A stretch of 64,000 bases of DNA from positions 1,798,001 through 1,862,000 of the forward strand of contig NZ_CP022604.1 of assembly GCF_002278035.1 (NCBI RefSeq). The letters are read 5' to 3'. Positions 1 through 9,021 of this stretch are shown piece by piece. The first letter of the stretch is position 1, and each line of letters opens with the position of its first letter. Origin of the DNA: Ochrobactrum quorumnocens. Its GTDB lineage: Bacteria > Pseudomonadota > Alphaproteobacteria > Rhizobiales > Rhizobiaceae. The notes under the pieces are model-generated. The model made no database searches. It saw only the letters and a list, made by a program, of their open reading frames with translations, and was not told the origin of the DNA. The position numbers were made by a program, and so were the translations under genes.

Positions 1-333
1 GCCGATATTCGCGGTGCAGATGCCAACAATGCAGGCCTCTGGCTTGAACTCGACGCCATTCTGGCAGTCGTTATCGGCGGCACCTCGCTTAATGGTGGTC
101 GTTTCTCGATCATGGCCTCACTGCTTGGCGCACTCATTATCCAGTCGATCAATACAGGCATTCTGATGGCGGGCTTCCCACCGGAATTCAACCTGATCAT
201 CAAGGCGGGCATCATCATTATCGTACTGACATTCCAGTCACCGGCAATTGTCAATCTGATCGCCTTCCTGCGTACTGAGCGCAAAGGCAATGCAGCCAAA
301 ACAACACATCAAAACCAGCAGGGAGCACAATGA
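1..333 (+). CDS. ytfT: Sugar ABC transporter permease, YtfT-like (3' part only)
   Basis: The reading frame is open from base 1 and ends at 333, so only the last 110 residues are present. The segment has the LELDAI...VVIGGTSLNGG stretch typical of RbsC/YtfT-type permeases, followed by hydrophobic helices. The protein is one of two inner-membrane subunits of a monosaccharide importer; in Escherichia coli the YtfQRT-YjfF system takes up galactofuranose. The stop overlaps the start of the next permease in an ATGA (330-333), so the two are translationally coupled. The binding protein and ATPase genes must lie upstream of the window. The sugar here is not known. Confidence 0.85.
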   Translation, partial: ADIRGADANNAGLWLELDAILAVVIGGTSLNGGRFSIMASLLGALIIQSINTGILMAGFPPEFNLIIKAGIIIIVLTFQSPAIVNLIAFLRTERKGNAAKTTHQNQQGAQ

Positions 334-1319
334 TGAGAGTGCTTCGCAATCTTCCATTCCTGACAACCGTGGCCATTTTTCTACTCGCTTATGCGATCTG
401 CGTCATCCAGTTTCCGAACATGCTTTCAACGCGGGTTATCGGAAATCTTCTCACAGATAATGCCTTTCTTGGCATTGCCGCAGTCGGCATGACATTTGTC
501 ATCATCTCCGGCGGCATCGATCTGTCGGTGGGATCAGTTATTGCTTTCACCAGCGTTTTTGTGGCTGTCCTTGTCGGCCAGTTGGGTGTGCACCCTCTAG
601 TGGCTTTTGGATTGGTGCTGGTGCTTGCTGCCCTCTTCGGTGCGTGGATGGGCATGATGATCCATTTTCTGGGTATTCCGCCCTTTGTGGCGACGCTTGC
701 AGGTATGTTTCTAGCGCGTGGCGCAGCCTTCCTCATCTCGACACAATCCGTGCCGATTTCGCACCCCTTCCTCGATACGCTTCAGGGGCTTTATTTCCGG
801 CTTCCGGGCGGAGGCAGACTGACATTCATTGCAATGGTGATGCTGTCCGTCTTCATAATCGGCGGTATTATCGCGCATCGCACGCGCTTTGGTGCTAATA
901 TTTATGCACTCGGCGGCAATCAGCAATCAGCCGAACTGATGGGGGTTCCCGTTGGCCGCACAACAATCGGCATCTATACGATGTCCGGTGTGCTTTCGGG
1001 TCTCGCTGGCATTGTCTATACGCTCTACACGTCTTCTGGCTATTCGCTGGCAACCGTCGGTGTAGAACTCGATGCTATCGCTTCGGTGGTAATCGGTGGA
1101 ACGCTTCTGACCGGTGGCGCAGGTCTTGTAGCAGGTACTTTCGTCGGGATTCTGATCCAAGGCCTGATACAGACCTATATTGTTTTCGATGGAACGCTGT
1201 CTTCCTGGTGGACGAAAATCGCAATCGGTATATTGCTGTTCCTGTTCATAGCACTACAGCGTGGACTTGTTTGGTTTGCTGATATGAGATTAGCACGCCA
1301 ACGTATGAAGGAGGCCTGA
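330..1319 (+). CDS. yjfF: Sugar ABC transporter permease, YjfF-like
   Basis: A 329-residue integral membrane protein of the BPD_transp_2 (RbsC) family. Residues about 40-75 contain the ISGGIDLSVGS motif characteristic of monosaccharide ABC permeases, and residues about 240-270 contain the VVIGGTLLTGG counterpart of the motif in the preceding gene. Eight to ten hydrophobic segments are visible. It should form the translocation pore as a heterodimer with the YtfT-like subunit. A GGGAG ribosome-binding sequence at 321-325 and the ATGA overlap support a start at 330; a second ATG lies at 333. Galactofuranose is the ligand of the E. coli homologue; ligand identity here is inference. Confidence 0.88.
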   Translation: MMRVLRNLPFLTTVAIFLLAYAICVIQFPNMLSTRVIGNLLTDNAFLGIAAVGMTFVIISGGIDLSVGSVIAFTSVFVAVLVGQLGVHPLVAFGLVLVLAALFGAWMGMMIHFLGIPPFVATLAGMFLARGAAFLISTQSVPISHPFLDTLQGLYFRLPGGGRLTFIAMVMLSVFIIGGIIAHRTRFGANIYALGGNQQSAELMGVPVGRTTIGIYTMSGVLSGLAGIVYTLYTSSGYSLATVGVELDAIASVVIGGTLLTGGAGLVAGTFVGILIQGLIQTYIVFDGTLSSWWTKIAIGILLFLFIALQRGLVWFADMRLARQRMKEA

Positions 1320-1320
1320 A

Positions 1321-2046
1321 TTGGGATTGCTGGAAACGGCTATAACAGGGCGTAAACGACATAACAGCCATTCGGTTGTCGTGGGTGAGCTCGGTCGCGG
1401 CATCGTTGCGGGAACCATCCCCGAAGGCTCAATCCTGCCCGGCGACAACGAGCTTTCGTTGCGATTTGGAGTTTCCCGCACTGTTCTGCGTGAAGCGATG
1501 AAGACCCTTGCCGCAAAGCGGTTGATTGAAGCCAAGGCAAAGGTAGGCACCCGCGTTTTAGGTCGAGCAAGCTGGAACTTCTTCGATCCCGATGTGCTGA
1601 CATGGCGTTTTGACGCTGGCTTTGACGAAGTCTTCGTCGACCATCTAGCTGAAATGCGCATGGCGCTTGAACCTGCTGCCGCCGCTGCCGCCGCACAAAA
1701 TGCGACCAGCGAAGAACTCGTCGAACTCTATGCCCTGGCTGCGAAATTCGACGATCCCGCACACACACCAGAATCGATTGCCAAGGTCGATCTCGAATTT
1801 CATCTCGCTATTGCGCGCATGTCTGGCAATCCGTTCATGCGTTCGGTCAGTGGGCTGATCGAGGCAGCTCTCGCCATCTCGTTCCAGCTATCCTCGCCCG
1901 CAGCTTCCCCCGAAGGCATTGCGGAATGCGCCGCCAATCATCTGCGTATCGCTCATGCCATTGCGTCACGTGACCGCCAGAAAGCGCGCGCAGCTATGGA
2001 GAGTGTGATCACACTTGGCGTCGAACGCATCCGCGTCGCGATCTAA
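1321..2046 (+). CDS. GntR-family regulator, FadR/FCD type
   Basis: This 241-residue regulator starts with TTG at 1321, supported by AAGGAGG at 1308-1314 and by only one base separating it from the yjfF stop. Residues about 18-80 form the winged helix-turn-helix (LSLRFGVSRTVLREAMKTL). Residues about 95-230 form an all-helical FCD ligand-binding domain with the EFHLAIARMSGNPF and CAANHLRIAHAI stretches that carry metal-binding acids and histidines in the family. It most likely responds to a sugar acid or sugar-derived ligand and controls the transport operon in which it sits. The TTG start probably lowers its level relative to the permeases. Confidence 0.88.
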   Translation: MGLLETAITGRKRHNSHSVVVGELGRGIVAGTIPEGSILPGDNELSLRFGVSRTVLREAMKTLAAKRLIEAKAKVGTRVLGRASWNFFDPDVLTWRFDAGFDEVFVDHLAEMRMALEPAAAAAAAQNATSEELVELYALAAKFDDPAHTPESIAKVDLEFHLAIARMSGNPFMRSVSGLIEAALAISFQLSSPAASPEGIAECAANHLRIAHAIASRDRQKARAAMESVITLGVERIRVAI

Positions 2047-2054
2047 ACCACTGG

Positions 2055-2477
2055 TCAGGATACCTTCAGATCAAATTTCGGATCGCCGCGCAACGTATTG
2101 CTGACGGTGCAGATTTCTTCGGCCATCTCCGCAAGACGATGCTTCTCGCCTTCGGTCAGCTCGCCATCAAAATGGAATGTTATATCGAATCGTTCGATCC
2201 GTGACGGCCCCTCATGTGCCTTGTCACCTTTTACTTCCACCCGAACATTGGTGAGCTTTTCACGCAATTCGAGCTTGGTAGCAGCAATCCGCGCACTCAG
2301 CGCCATGCAGGCAGCAACCGACGCATAAATCAGGTCAAGCGGGTTAAACCCCGCCTGACTGACGCTGGTGACAATCTCCACCGTGCCGCCTGTCGGCGTG
2401 GTGATCGTTGGAAGCTTACCATGCGGCATTTCCGCGACCGCCCCGGTCTCACGGGTCCTGACCTTCAGTTCACTCAT
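2055..2477 (-). CDS. OsmC family peroxidase-like protein
   Basis: 140 residues of the OsmC/Ohr fold. Cys57 (in [12 protein letters not shown]) and Cys123 (in [10 protein letters not shown]) are the two conserved redox cysteines that reduce organic hydroperoxides or bind thiols in characterised members. It is closer to the general OsmC branch than to Ohr. The start at 2477 overlaps the stop of the D-aminopeptidase gene in an ATGA, so the two are probably co-translated. The functional link between a peroxidase-like protein and a peptidase is not obvious. The opposite end of the gene faces the GntR gene convergently. Confidence 0.85.
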   Translation of the reverse strand: MSELKVRTRETGAVAEMPHGKLPTITTPTGGTVEIVTSVSQAGFNPLDLIYASVAACMALSARIAATKLELREKLTNVRVEVKGDKAHEGPSRIERFDITFHFDGELTEGEKHRLAEMAEEICTVSNTLRGDPKFDLKVS

Positions 2478-4036
2478 GGCTGAACTCTCCTGTATTCGAT
2501 ACCGCGTGCAAGCCAGCAGCTGACACTCACATCTGGTATTCCACCTTTAGCATCGCGGCGGAAAACGAGTTTCCATTCACCAGGCGACGGCGCATCCAGC
2601 GAACGCTGAACCGGTAACAGCCAGACATCCGCCCCGACACTATAAAGCGGATACATATCGCTCTTGCCCAGAAAACCTTCGAAAGCACCATAGATCGCAC
2701 CACCTTCAGCAACGAGCAAAAGATCGGCATAAAGCTCATCGCTGTGATAGCGGCCAACGATGTCCTGCCTGGCTTCGCCCTTGATGCGGTTCATCGTCAG
2801 ACGCAGATTCTCGTCGTCGCGTGAAAGCTCGATCACGTCGCCATCGCGCTTAATCGTCGTCACGGACGAGCGAGCCTCATTCACGCCCACCACATCCATC
2901 ATTTCTGGCCCGGTGCCAAAACGTGCTTTGATCAGACCGGGTCCAGAATCCTCAAGGCTCAGAACAAGGCCTGTTTCCTGACACAACCATGAACCGAACC
3001 AGGCCGCACCCGCTTCGACGCGCTGTGGTTTGGACGTCGATGCGCCCAAAGCAATATTCATCAATTTGAAGGCAACGTCCGAGGCACCGCCCTCGAAGTT
3101 AAACATGGCAATCGTTGATAACCGCTCATCAGCGCAATGCCAGCGCTGGCAGCGCCAACCACGCAACGCTCCGCCATGGCCGGTTAGCCTTTTGCCGCCC
3201 GCTTCCTCAAATTTGAGGCCGAAACCATAAGGTGCATTTGTACCGTCGCTGAATGTTTGCGGTCCGCTCAGGCGGCGATAAATACTGCTCTCATCGTCCC
3301 GCGTTGCATCAATGAACTTCTCCCACGCGATCATGTCATCAAGGGATGCGCAGATACCCGCGTCACCCATCCAGTGAAGGCGATTGATTGCGGGCAGAAA
3401 GCCGCGAACCGTGTCGCCCTCATATCCGGTGCATTCAGTGAAAAGCGCTGTATCCGGGATCAATTCGGCTGTCTTCATGCCCGCAGGCTCAAAAATGCGT
3501 TCGGACAAAAGCTCGACCAGCGAGCGTCCGGTATGGGCTTCAATCAAATCTGCCAGAATACGGAAATTACCGTTGCAGTAGGAATAGTGCGAACCGGGTT
3601 CAAAATGCGTGGTTTTCAACCGTCGCAGCAGGCTTTGTGCCTGTTCAGGCAAGAATACGGCTTCAGGATCCGCACCGCACAAAACCGTCAGCGCCCAATA
3701 ATCGCGCAAACCAGACTGGTTATTGCAAAGTTCACGCGTGCTCGGGCGCTCTTCTTCGAACTTGTCGAGATAGGCTGCTAAGGCATCATCCAGCAGTTCT
3801 GGTTCACCAATAGCGTCAAGCAACACGCCACAAGTGAACTGCTTGCTGATCGAGCAAATCGGCATCCGCGTTTCTGCGGTCATCACTTGCCGCGTCGCAA
3901 GATCGGCAAAGCCCCACGCGTGCCGCAAAACAACCTCGCCGTCCTTGACGACGGCTACGACGCCGCCGGGGCCTTTGTAGTTTTGGGGAATGTTGCGAAC
4001 AAAGGCTTCAATGGCGGACGTATCAAACTTGGACAT
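2474..4036 (-). CDS. dap: D-stereospecific aminopeptidase (penicillin-recognising serine hydrolase)
   Basis: 520 residues when started at 4036, the same length I recall for the D-aminopeptidase of Ochrobactrum anthropi (EC 3.4.11.19), which releases N-terminal D-residues such as D-Ala. The catalytic set is in register: Ser62 and Lys65 in CSISK, Tyr153 in the Y-x-N-type motif YCN, and His287 in GHGGALRG. An N-terminal beta-lactamase-like domain (about 1-330) is followed by two beta-barrel domains; the latter carry the loop that shapes the substrate pocket. There is no signal peptide, so it acts in the cytoplasm. An in-frame GTG at 4054 would add six residues but is not needed. Recognition is from memory of the family sequence. 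Confidence 0.93.
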   Translation of the reverse strand: MSKFDTSAIEAFVRNIPQNYKGPGGVVAVVKDGEVVLRHAWGFADLATRQVMTAETRMPICSISKQFTCGVLLDAIGEPELLDDALAAYLDKFEEERPSTRELCNNQSGLRDYWALTVLCGADPEAVFLPEQAQSLLRRLKTTHFEPGSHYSYCNGNFRILADLIEAHTGRSLVELLSERIFEPAGMKTAELIPDTALFTECTGYEGDTVRGFLPAINRLHWMGDAGICASLDDMIAWEKFIDATRDDESSIYRRLSGPQTFSDGTNAPYGFGLKFEEAGGKRLTGHGGALRGWRCQRWHCADERLSTIAMFNFEGGASDVAFKLMNIALGASTSKPQRVEAGAAWFGSWLCQETGLVLSLEDSGPGLIKARFGTGPEMMDVVGVNEARSSVTTIKRDGDVIELSRDDENLRLTMNRIKGEARQDIVGRYHSDELYADLLLVAEGGAIYGAFEGFLGKSDMYPLYSVGADVWLLPVQRSLDAPSPGEWKLVFRRDAKGGIPDVSVSCWLARGIEYRRVQP

Positions 4037-4080
4037 GGTCGACTCAAGACTCACAAAAAATCAATGCGTGACAAGACGCA

Positions 4081-4890
4081 TCATTTTACGCGATCTATCA
4101 AGGCCATAGCCGCGTGTGGATTATGCGCCTTATGGCCGCTGATGACATAGAGATAGACATCGCGGGCCACATTATCGGGCATTGGCGGCTTTATTGTTTT
4201 AAGACTGTCGGGCAAATGTCCAACCGCAATTGCCTTGGCCCGCTCCGCCCAATGATCAAGTTCGGCTTCACTATAACCGAGAGGCTTGTTTTCCTCTGTG
4301 CCCATAATGCGCAGATAGGCAAAGGGTGCTGTCATATCGGCGATTTCGACAAATTTACTGTCGCCCGCAATCACAACCGCCACACCATATTCGCGCAGAA
4401 GTGCGATGAAATCCGGCGAATTGAAACTCTCGTGACGAACTTCCACAGCATGACGCAGATCGCGCCCATCGGCCCGCTTCGGCAGAAGCTTGAGAAATGC
4501 CTCAAAGTCGACAGGATCGAATTTCTTCGTTCCCATGAACTGCCAGTTGATGACACCAAGCTTGTCTTTCAGCTCTAGAAGACCACCATTTATAAACTTC
4601 TCGATGCCCTCGCCTGCTTCAGCCAGCACCCGTCGGTTGGTAGAAAAGCGCGGTGCCTTCAGCGAGAAAACAAAGTCACCAGGCGTTTCATCATGCCACT
4701 TGGCAAAAGTCGTAGGCTTCTGCGGGCCATAATAAGTGCTGTTGATTTCGATGGAAGTCAGCTTGCTCGAAGCATATTCGAGCTGGCGCTTTTTGGAGAG
4801 CTTTTCCGGATAGAAACTCTTGTCCCACTCCTCAAAAGCCCAGCCACCGATACCCACACGGATTTTGCCTGAGTTTTTTTGGCTCATCAT
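4081..4890 (-). CDS. DUF72 family protein (YecE-like)
   Basis: 269 residues with the TIM-barrel hallmarks of DUF72: VGIGGWAFEEWDKSFYP near the N-terminus, EINSTYYG at about 45-52, and RHESF in the middle. The family has no firmly established reaction. The start at 4890 is chosen because GGAGG at 4898-4902 lies seven bases upstream; further Met codons at 4887, 4896 and 4917 are less well placed. It is separated by 44 bases from the D-aminopeptidase gene downstream on the same strand and may be cotranscribed with it. It diverges from the thiolase gene, and 4891-4998 is therefore the shared promoter region. Confidence 0.8.
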   Translation of the reverse strand: MMSQKNSGKIRVGIGGWAFEEWDKSFYPEKLSKKRQLEYASSKLTSIEINSTYYGPQKPTTFAKWHDETPGDFVFSLKAPRFSTNRRVLAEAGEGIEKFINGGLLELKDKLGVINWQFMGTKKFDPVDFEAFLKLLPKRADGRDLRHAVEVRHESFNSPDFIALLREYGVAVVIAGDSKFVEIADMTAPFAYLRIMGTEENKPLGYSEAELDHWAERAKAIAVGHLPDSLKTIKPPMPDNVARDVYLYVISGHKAHNPHAAMALIDRVK

Positions 4891-4998
4891 ATCCATACCT
4901 CCGCGACATGAGTTCATGAGCGTTGCTCATGATGTTTAAGCTGTATTCATATCGTTCGCTATGCTGTTATCAATAGGCTTTACTGGAGGAGTAAACAA

Positions 4999-6165
4999 AT
5001 GTCGGAAACAAAAGATCCGATCGTCATCGCCAGTGCGGTGCGAACACCGATCGGAAGTTTTCAGGGAGCGCTCAAGGGGGAGAGTGCAACAGCACTGGGC
5101 GCTATCGCAATCAAGGAAGCTGTCCACCGAGCCAGCCTCAATCCGGATCAGATCGACGAAGTGCTTATGGGCTGTGTATTGCCGGCAGGGCTGGGACAGG
5201 CCCCCGGACGTCAAGCCTCAATTCATGCCGGTCTCCCGCAGGCTGTGCCGTGTTCGACTATCAACAAGGTTTGCGGATCAGGCATGAAAACAGTCATGCT
5301 GGGCGCTGATCTCATTTCGGCAGGAAGCGCGGAAATCGTTGTTGCGGGCGGCATGGAAAGCATGACCAATGCACCATATCTGCTTGAAAAGGCGCGCGGT
5401 GGCTATCGCATGGGCCACGGCAAAATCTACGATCATATGTTCCTCGACGGCCTTGAAGACGCCTATGACAAAGGCCGTGCCATGGGAACTTTTGCGGAAG
5501 AAACCGCAGACCATTATCAGTTTACCCGCCAACAGCAGGATGAGTTTGCTCTGCGCTCACTCTCGCGCGCACTCAAGGCTACTGAAGCGGGCTATTTTGC
5601 GAAAGAGCTGGTCAATGTTGCGGAGCTTGACCGCGACGAACAACCGACCCGCGCAAAGCCTGAAAAGATACCAAACCTCAAGCCTGCCTTCCGCGAAGGC
5701 GGCACGATCACTGCTGCTAATTCTTCCTCAATTTCGGATGGCGGGGCTGCCCTCACCCTGATGCGGCTATCCAAAGCTGAAAAGCTTGGCATAGAACCGC
5801 TTGCCATTATTCGTGGTCATGCAAGTCAGGCACAACAGCCAGCCCTTTTCACCACGGCCCCGATTTTTGCGATGAGGAAACTCTTCGACAAAACCGGCTG
5901 GAATGCACGCGACGTCGATTTGTTTGAAATCAATGAAGCTTTCGCCGTTGTTGTTATGGCTGCAATGCAGGAACTCGACCTCCCCGCCGACAAGGTGAAT
6001 ATCCATGGCGGTGCCTGCGCTATGGGCCATCCGATTGGCTGCTCTGGCGCACGCATCATCGTCACGCTGCTTCATGCCATGAAGCAGAACGACCTCAAGC
6101 GTGGCATGGCTTCAGTCTGTATCGGCGGCGGTGAAGCGACAGCCATTGCACTTGAAACGTTGTGA
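4999..6165 (+). CDS. Acetyl-CoA acetyltransferase / thiolase
   Basis: 388 residues with the complete thiolase active site: nucleophilic Cys92 (INKVCGSGMK), His344 (GGACAMGHPIGCSGAR) and general-acid Cys374 (SVCIGGGEA). It either condenses two acetyl-CoA or cleaves a 3-ketoacyl-CoA. GGAGGAG lies just upstream of the ATG at 4999. The short-chain dehydrogenase starts nine bases after its stop, so the two form an operon in which the dehydrogenase would supply the 3-keto substrate. The companion genes suggest a catabolic role rather than polyhydroxybutyrate synthesis: no phaB-type reductase or phaC is present nearby. Confidence 0.9.
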   Translation: MSETKDPIVIASAVRTPIGSFQGALKGESATALGAIAIKEAVHRASLNPDQIDEVLMGCVLPAGLGQAPGRQASIHAGLPQAVPCSTINKVCGSGMKTVMLGADLISAGSAEIVVAGGMESMTNAPYLLEKARGGYRMGHGKIYDHMFLDGLEDAYDKGRAMGTFAEETADHYQFTRQQQDEFALRSLSRALKATEAGYFAKELVNVAELDRDEQPTRAKPEKIPNLKPAFREGGTITAANSSSISDGGAALTLMRLSKAEKLGIEPLAIIRGHASQAQQPALFTTAPIFAMRKLFDKTGWNARDVDLFEINEAFAVVVMAAMQELDLPADKVNIHGGACAMGHPIGCSGARIIVTLLHAMKQNDLKRGMASVCIGGGEATAIALETL

Positions 6166-6174
6166 GGGGGAAAA

Positions 6175-6939
6175 ATGGATATTGAAGGAAAAATCGCCAT
6201 CGTCAGTGGTGGCGCATCGGGTCTTGGCGCCGCAACGGCACAGGCCTTGGCGGCCAAAGGCGCGAAAGTTGCAATCCTCGATTTCAACATCGATGGTGCA
6301 AATGTGGTGGCAGCCGGGATTGGCGGCATCGCAATTCAATGCGACGTTTCTGATGCGGCAAGTGCCGAAGCTGCCTTTAAGACAATCGGTGAAAAGCTCG
6401 GATCACCGCAGATTCTGGTCAATTGTGCGGGCGTAGCGCCAGCAAAGAAAATGTTGGCGCGCGATGGCAGCGTCATGCCGCTCGATGATTTCCGTCGCGC
6501 CGTTGAAATCAACCTGATCGGCTCATTCAATCTGCTGCGGCTGTTTGCAGACGTCGCATCCAAAAGCGAAGCCTTGCCAACCGGCGAGCGCGGCGTTGTC
6601 ATAAATACCGCTTCTGTTGCAGCTTATGATGGTCAGATTGGCCAGACGGCCTATGCAGCGTCTAAAGGCGGCATTGTCGGCCTGACACTACCTGCTGCGC
6701 GTGAACTTGCACCACTCGGCATTCGCGTGTGCGCCATTGCACCCGGTATTTTTGAAACCCCCATGCTCAAAGGCCTGCCGCAACCTGCACAGGATGCGCT
6801 CGGTCAGATGGTTCCTTTCCCCCCGCGTCTGGGTCGGCCAGACGAATATGCAGCCCTCGCGATGCATATTATCGAAAACAGCATGCTCAACGGCGAAACC
6901 ATCAGACTCGATGGTGCGCTGCGTATGCCTCCAAAATAG
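6175..6939 (+). CDS. Short-chain dehydrogenase, 3-hydroxyacyl-CoA dehydrogenase type
   Basis: 254-residue classical SDR. The cofactor motif SGGASGLG is at 11-18, Asp36 favours NAD over NADP, NCAG is at 83-86, and the catalytic triad is Ser147, Tyr160 and Lys164. The sequence around DFNIDGANVVAAGIGG and the GERGVVINTASVAAYDGQIGQ stretch resemble type II 3-hydroxyacyl-CoA dehydrogenases (HSD10-like), which act on 2-methyl-3-hydroxybutyryl-CoA in isoleucine breakdown. With the preceding thiolase it would perform the last two steps of a beta-oxidation spiral. The substrate is inferred from family and context only. Confidence 0.87.
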   Translation: MDIEGKIAIVSGGASGLGAATAQALAAKGAKVAILDFNIDGANVVAAGIGGIAIQCDVSDAASAEAAFKTIGEKLGSPQILVNCAGVAPAKKMLARDGSVMPLDDFRRAVEINLIGSFNLLRLFADVASKSEALPTGERGVVINTASVAAYDGQIGQTAYAASKGGIVGLTLPAARELAPLGIRVCAIAPGIFETPMLKGLPQPAQDALGQMVPFPPRLGRPDEYAALAMHIIENSMLNGETIRLDGALRMPPK

Positions 6940-6984
6940 AGCGCATGCGCGCCAAAGCCGTTCAGATATTTTGAGAGTAGGGAA

Positions 6985-8679
6985 ATGCACAAATCCACAA
7001 ACAACAGCAACATGCGAACCGGTGGCCAGATACTGGTAGATGCTCTGGGCATTCATGGCGTCGACCGCGTTTTCTGCGTGCCGGGTGAAAGCTATCTTGC
7101 AGCACTCGATGCCTTTCACGACGTCAGTGACGAGATTGACTTAATTGTCTGTCGACAGGAAGGCGGAGCAGCCTATATGGCCGATGCCTATGGCAAGCTG
7201 ACCGGCAAACCCGGCATCTGCTTTGTCACACGTGGCCCCGGCGCGACGAATGCTTCCGTCGGCGTTCATACAGCTTTTCAGGATTCCACGCCGATGCTTC
7301 TGTTCATCGGACAGGTCGCAAGCGATCAGGTGGAACGCGAAGCATTTCAGGAAGTTGATTATCGCCGTATGTTCGGTCAGATGGCCAAATGGGTGGTGCA
7401 GATCGATGATGCCGCCCGCATTCCGGAACTGGTCAGTCAGGCTTTCCACCGCGCGGTCAACGGACGCCCCGGCCCTGTTGTGATTGCACTCCCCGAAGAT
7501 ATGCTGACATCGCATGCAACCGTCGCTGATGCACCCGCTTACAAGCATGTCGAGATGCATCCGGGAAGCGATCAGTTACAGGACATGAAATCGCTGCTCG
7601 AAAAGGCCGAACGACCACTGATGATCGTCGGTGGCGGCGGCTGGAATGCGCAAGCGGTTCGCGACCTGCAAACATTCGCGGAAAACATGTCTCTGCCTGT
7701 TGCCGCATCCTTCCGTTGTCAGGATATGTTCGACAATACCCACCCGCTTTATGCCGGTGAAATGGGAACATCGATCAGCCCTAAACTCGCAGCCCGCGTC
7801 AAAGATTCGGATCTTTTGCTGGTCGTAGGCGCACGCCTTGGTGAAATGACCACGCAAGGCTATGAGCTGGTCAATATTCCTGTGCCAAAGCAGAAGCTCA
7901 TCCATATTCATCCCGGTGCGGAAGAACTTGGCCGTGTCTATCATGCTGATATTCCGATCAATGCCAGCATGGCCGCCTTCACCAAAGCAGCTTCCAAACT
8001 TGAACCTATCGCCAATCCCGGTTTCAAAGCATGGGTTGAAAGCGCCAATGCCGATTATCGCGACAATCTGAAAACACCGACAATTCCCGGTGATGTTCAG
8101 ATGGGCGAGATCATGGAATGGCTGCGCGCGCATCTGCCTGATGATGCCATCATCACCAATGGTGCTGGCAATTATTCGGCTTGGCCGCACCGCTTCTATC
8201 AGTACCGCACCTATCGCAGCCAGTTAGCGCCGACCAACGGCTCGATGGGCTATGGCGTGCCTGCAGCAGTTTCTGCCAAGCTGACCGCACCGGAGCGAAC
8301 CGTCGTCTGTTTTGCTGGTGACGGCTGTTTTCTGATGAACGGTCAGGAACTCGCAACGGCTGCGCAATATGGTGCCAATGCGATTTTCATCGTCGTCAAT
8401 AACGGCATGTATGGCACCATCCGCATGCATCAGGAACGTACCTATCCGGGTCGCGTTTCCGGTACTGGCCTTGCAAATCCTGACTTTGCAGCGCTTGCCC
8501 GAGCCTATGGCCTGCATGGGGAAACGGTGGAAAAGACCGCAGACTTTGCGGAAGCGTTCAAGCGTTGCGAGCAATCTGGCAAACCCGCTTTGATTGAAAT
8601 CCGCATCGATCCGGAAGCTCTTTCACCTAAAATGACCCTGAGCCAAATGCGCGAACAGGGGTTAGCCAAACAGAGATAG
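6985..8679 (+). CDS. Thiamine pyrophosphate-dependent enzyme, acetolactate synthase-like
   Basis: 564 residues with the three-domain layout of the acetolactate synthase/benzoylformate decarboxylase superfamily: a pyrimidine-binding domain with Glu59 (CRQEGGAAYMADAYGK), a middle domain, and a C-terminal pyrophosphate domain with the GDGCFLMNGQELATA...NN motif. There is no adjacent ilvN regulatory subunit, so a biosynthetic acetohydroxyacid synthase is unlikely. A carboligase, decarboxylase or C-C lyase acting on a 2-keto acid is more plausible. It follows the SDR after 45 bases in the same direction and likely ends the operon. Confidence 0.85.
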   Translation: MHKSTNNSNMRTGGQILVDALGIHGVDRVFCVPGESYLAALDAFHDVSDEIDLIVCRQEGGAAYMADAYGKLTGKPGICFVTRGPGATNASVGVHTAFQDSTPMLLFIGQVASDQVEREAFQEVDYRRMFGQMAKWVVQIDDAARIPELVSQAFHRAVNGRPGPVVIALPEDMLTSHATVADAPAYKHVEMHPGSDQLQDMKSLLEKAERPLMIVGGGGWNAQAVRDLQTFAENMSLPVAASFRCQDMFDNTHPLYAGEMGTSISPKLAARVKDSDLLLVVGARLGEMTTQGYELVNIPVPKQKLIHIHPGAEELGRVYHADIPINASMAAFTKAASKLEPIANPGFKAWVESANADYRDNLKTPTIPGDVQMGEIMEWLRAHLPDDAIITNGAGNYSAWPHRFYQYRTYRSQLAPTNGSMGYGVPAAVSAKLTAPERTVVCFAGDGCFLMNGQELATAAQYGANAIFIVVNNGMYGTIRMHQERTYPGRVSGTGLANPDFAALARAYGLHGETVEKTADFAEAFKRCEQSGKPALIEIRIDPEALSPKMTLSQMREQGLAKQR

Positions 8680-8705
8680 CGACTCTCTTTGCTTTCAACT
8701 TCAAG

Positions 8706-8733
8706 CCGGGTTTTTTCGATCATGAAAACCCGG
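8706..8733 (+). terminator. Possible terminator after the TPP-enzyme gene
   Basis: Inverted repeat CCGGGTTTT (8706-8714) and AAAACCCGG (8725-8733) with a ten-base loop, 26 bases after the stop at 8679. The stem contains T-rich sequence but no T-run follows it, so termination efficiency is uncertain. Confidence 0.45.
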
Positions 8734-8806
8734 TCAAGCCATGTTCAGGTCAATTCAATCCATTTAAACGCGGAGATTCCCCCTAGAATTAGGAGGACTC
8801 ACCGCG

Positions 8807-8851
8807 ATGTCGAGCGTAGAACCGTCCCAAATCCGGCCAATGCAACTTTAG
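8807..8851 (+). CDS. Candidate 14-codon leader peptide
   Basis: ATG at 8807 to TAG at 8849-8851, encoding MSSVEPSQIRPMQL. A very strong AGGAGG lies at 8791-8796, ten bases ahead of the ATG, which is unusual for a chance ORF. Downstream, bases matching GTCCCAA within it and TTGGGAT just after its stop could pair. It precedes the small membrane-protein ORF at 8931 by 79 bases. No family is recognised. It may be a leader whose translation influences folding of the downstream hairpin; this is inference. Confidence 0.4.
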   Translation: MSSVEPSQIRPMQL

Positions 8852-8900
8852 TTGGGATGAATACAATTTAGGGTAGACATTCCCGCACAAGTCGCAGATA

Positions 8901-8927
8901 ACCCGCCCGGGTTGCAAACGGGAGGGT
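8901..8927 (+). promoter_or_regulatory. Hairpin that can hide the Shine-Dalgarno of the 29-aa ORF
   Basis: ACCCGCCCG (8901-8909) can pair with CGGGAGGGT (8919-8927), nine positions with one G-A mismatch and a nine-base loop. The 3' arm contains GGGAGGG (8920-8926), the ribosome-binding sequence for the TTG at 8931. In this state the small ORF would be poorly translated. The pairing is read directly from the sequence; the regulatory role is inference. Confidence 0.45.
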
Positions 8928-8930
8928 AAA

Positions 8931-9020
8931 TTGCGAACACTTAATCTATTCATTATTGGCTTTGGCTTCAGCGCACTTGTCATCACCTGCATTTACGCCA
9001 TTGGCGGCGGGCTGATCTAA
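8931..9020 (+). CDS. Small single-span membrane protein, 29 aa (unrecognised)
   Basis: TTG at 8931 to TAA at 9018-9020. The product begins MRTLNLFIIGFGFSALVITC and continues IYAIGGGLI: one hydrophobic span of about 20 residues with a positively charged N-terminus. GGGAGGG at 8920-8926 lies four bases before the TTG. Its stop is separated by a single base from the stop of the convergent LysR gene, so the space is fully used. The size and composition resemble accessory peptides of membrane complexes, but I cannot assign it to any known one. Confidence 0.5.
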   Translation: MRTLNLFIIGFGFSALVITCIYAIGGGLI

Positions 9021-9021
9021 C

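Noticed and set aside
4034..4054. GTG start at 4054 for the D-aminopeptidase
   Set aside because: It would add six residues beyond the family's N-terminus, and numbering from 4036 places every catalytic residue in register.
7576..8190. 204-codon minus-strand frame in the TPP-enzyme gene
   Set aside because: It is opposite a gene with intact cofactor motifs and has no ribosome-binding site or similarity.
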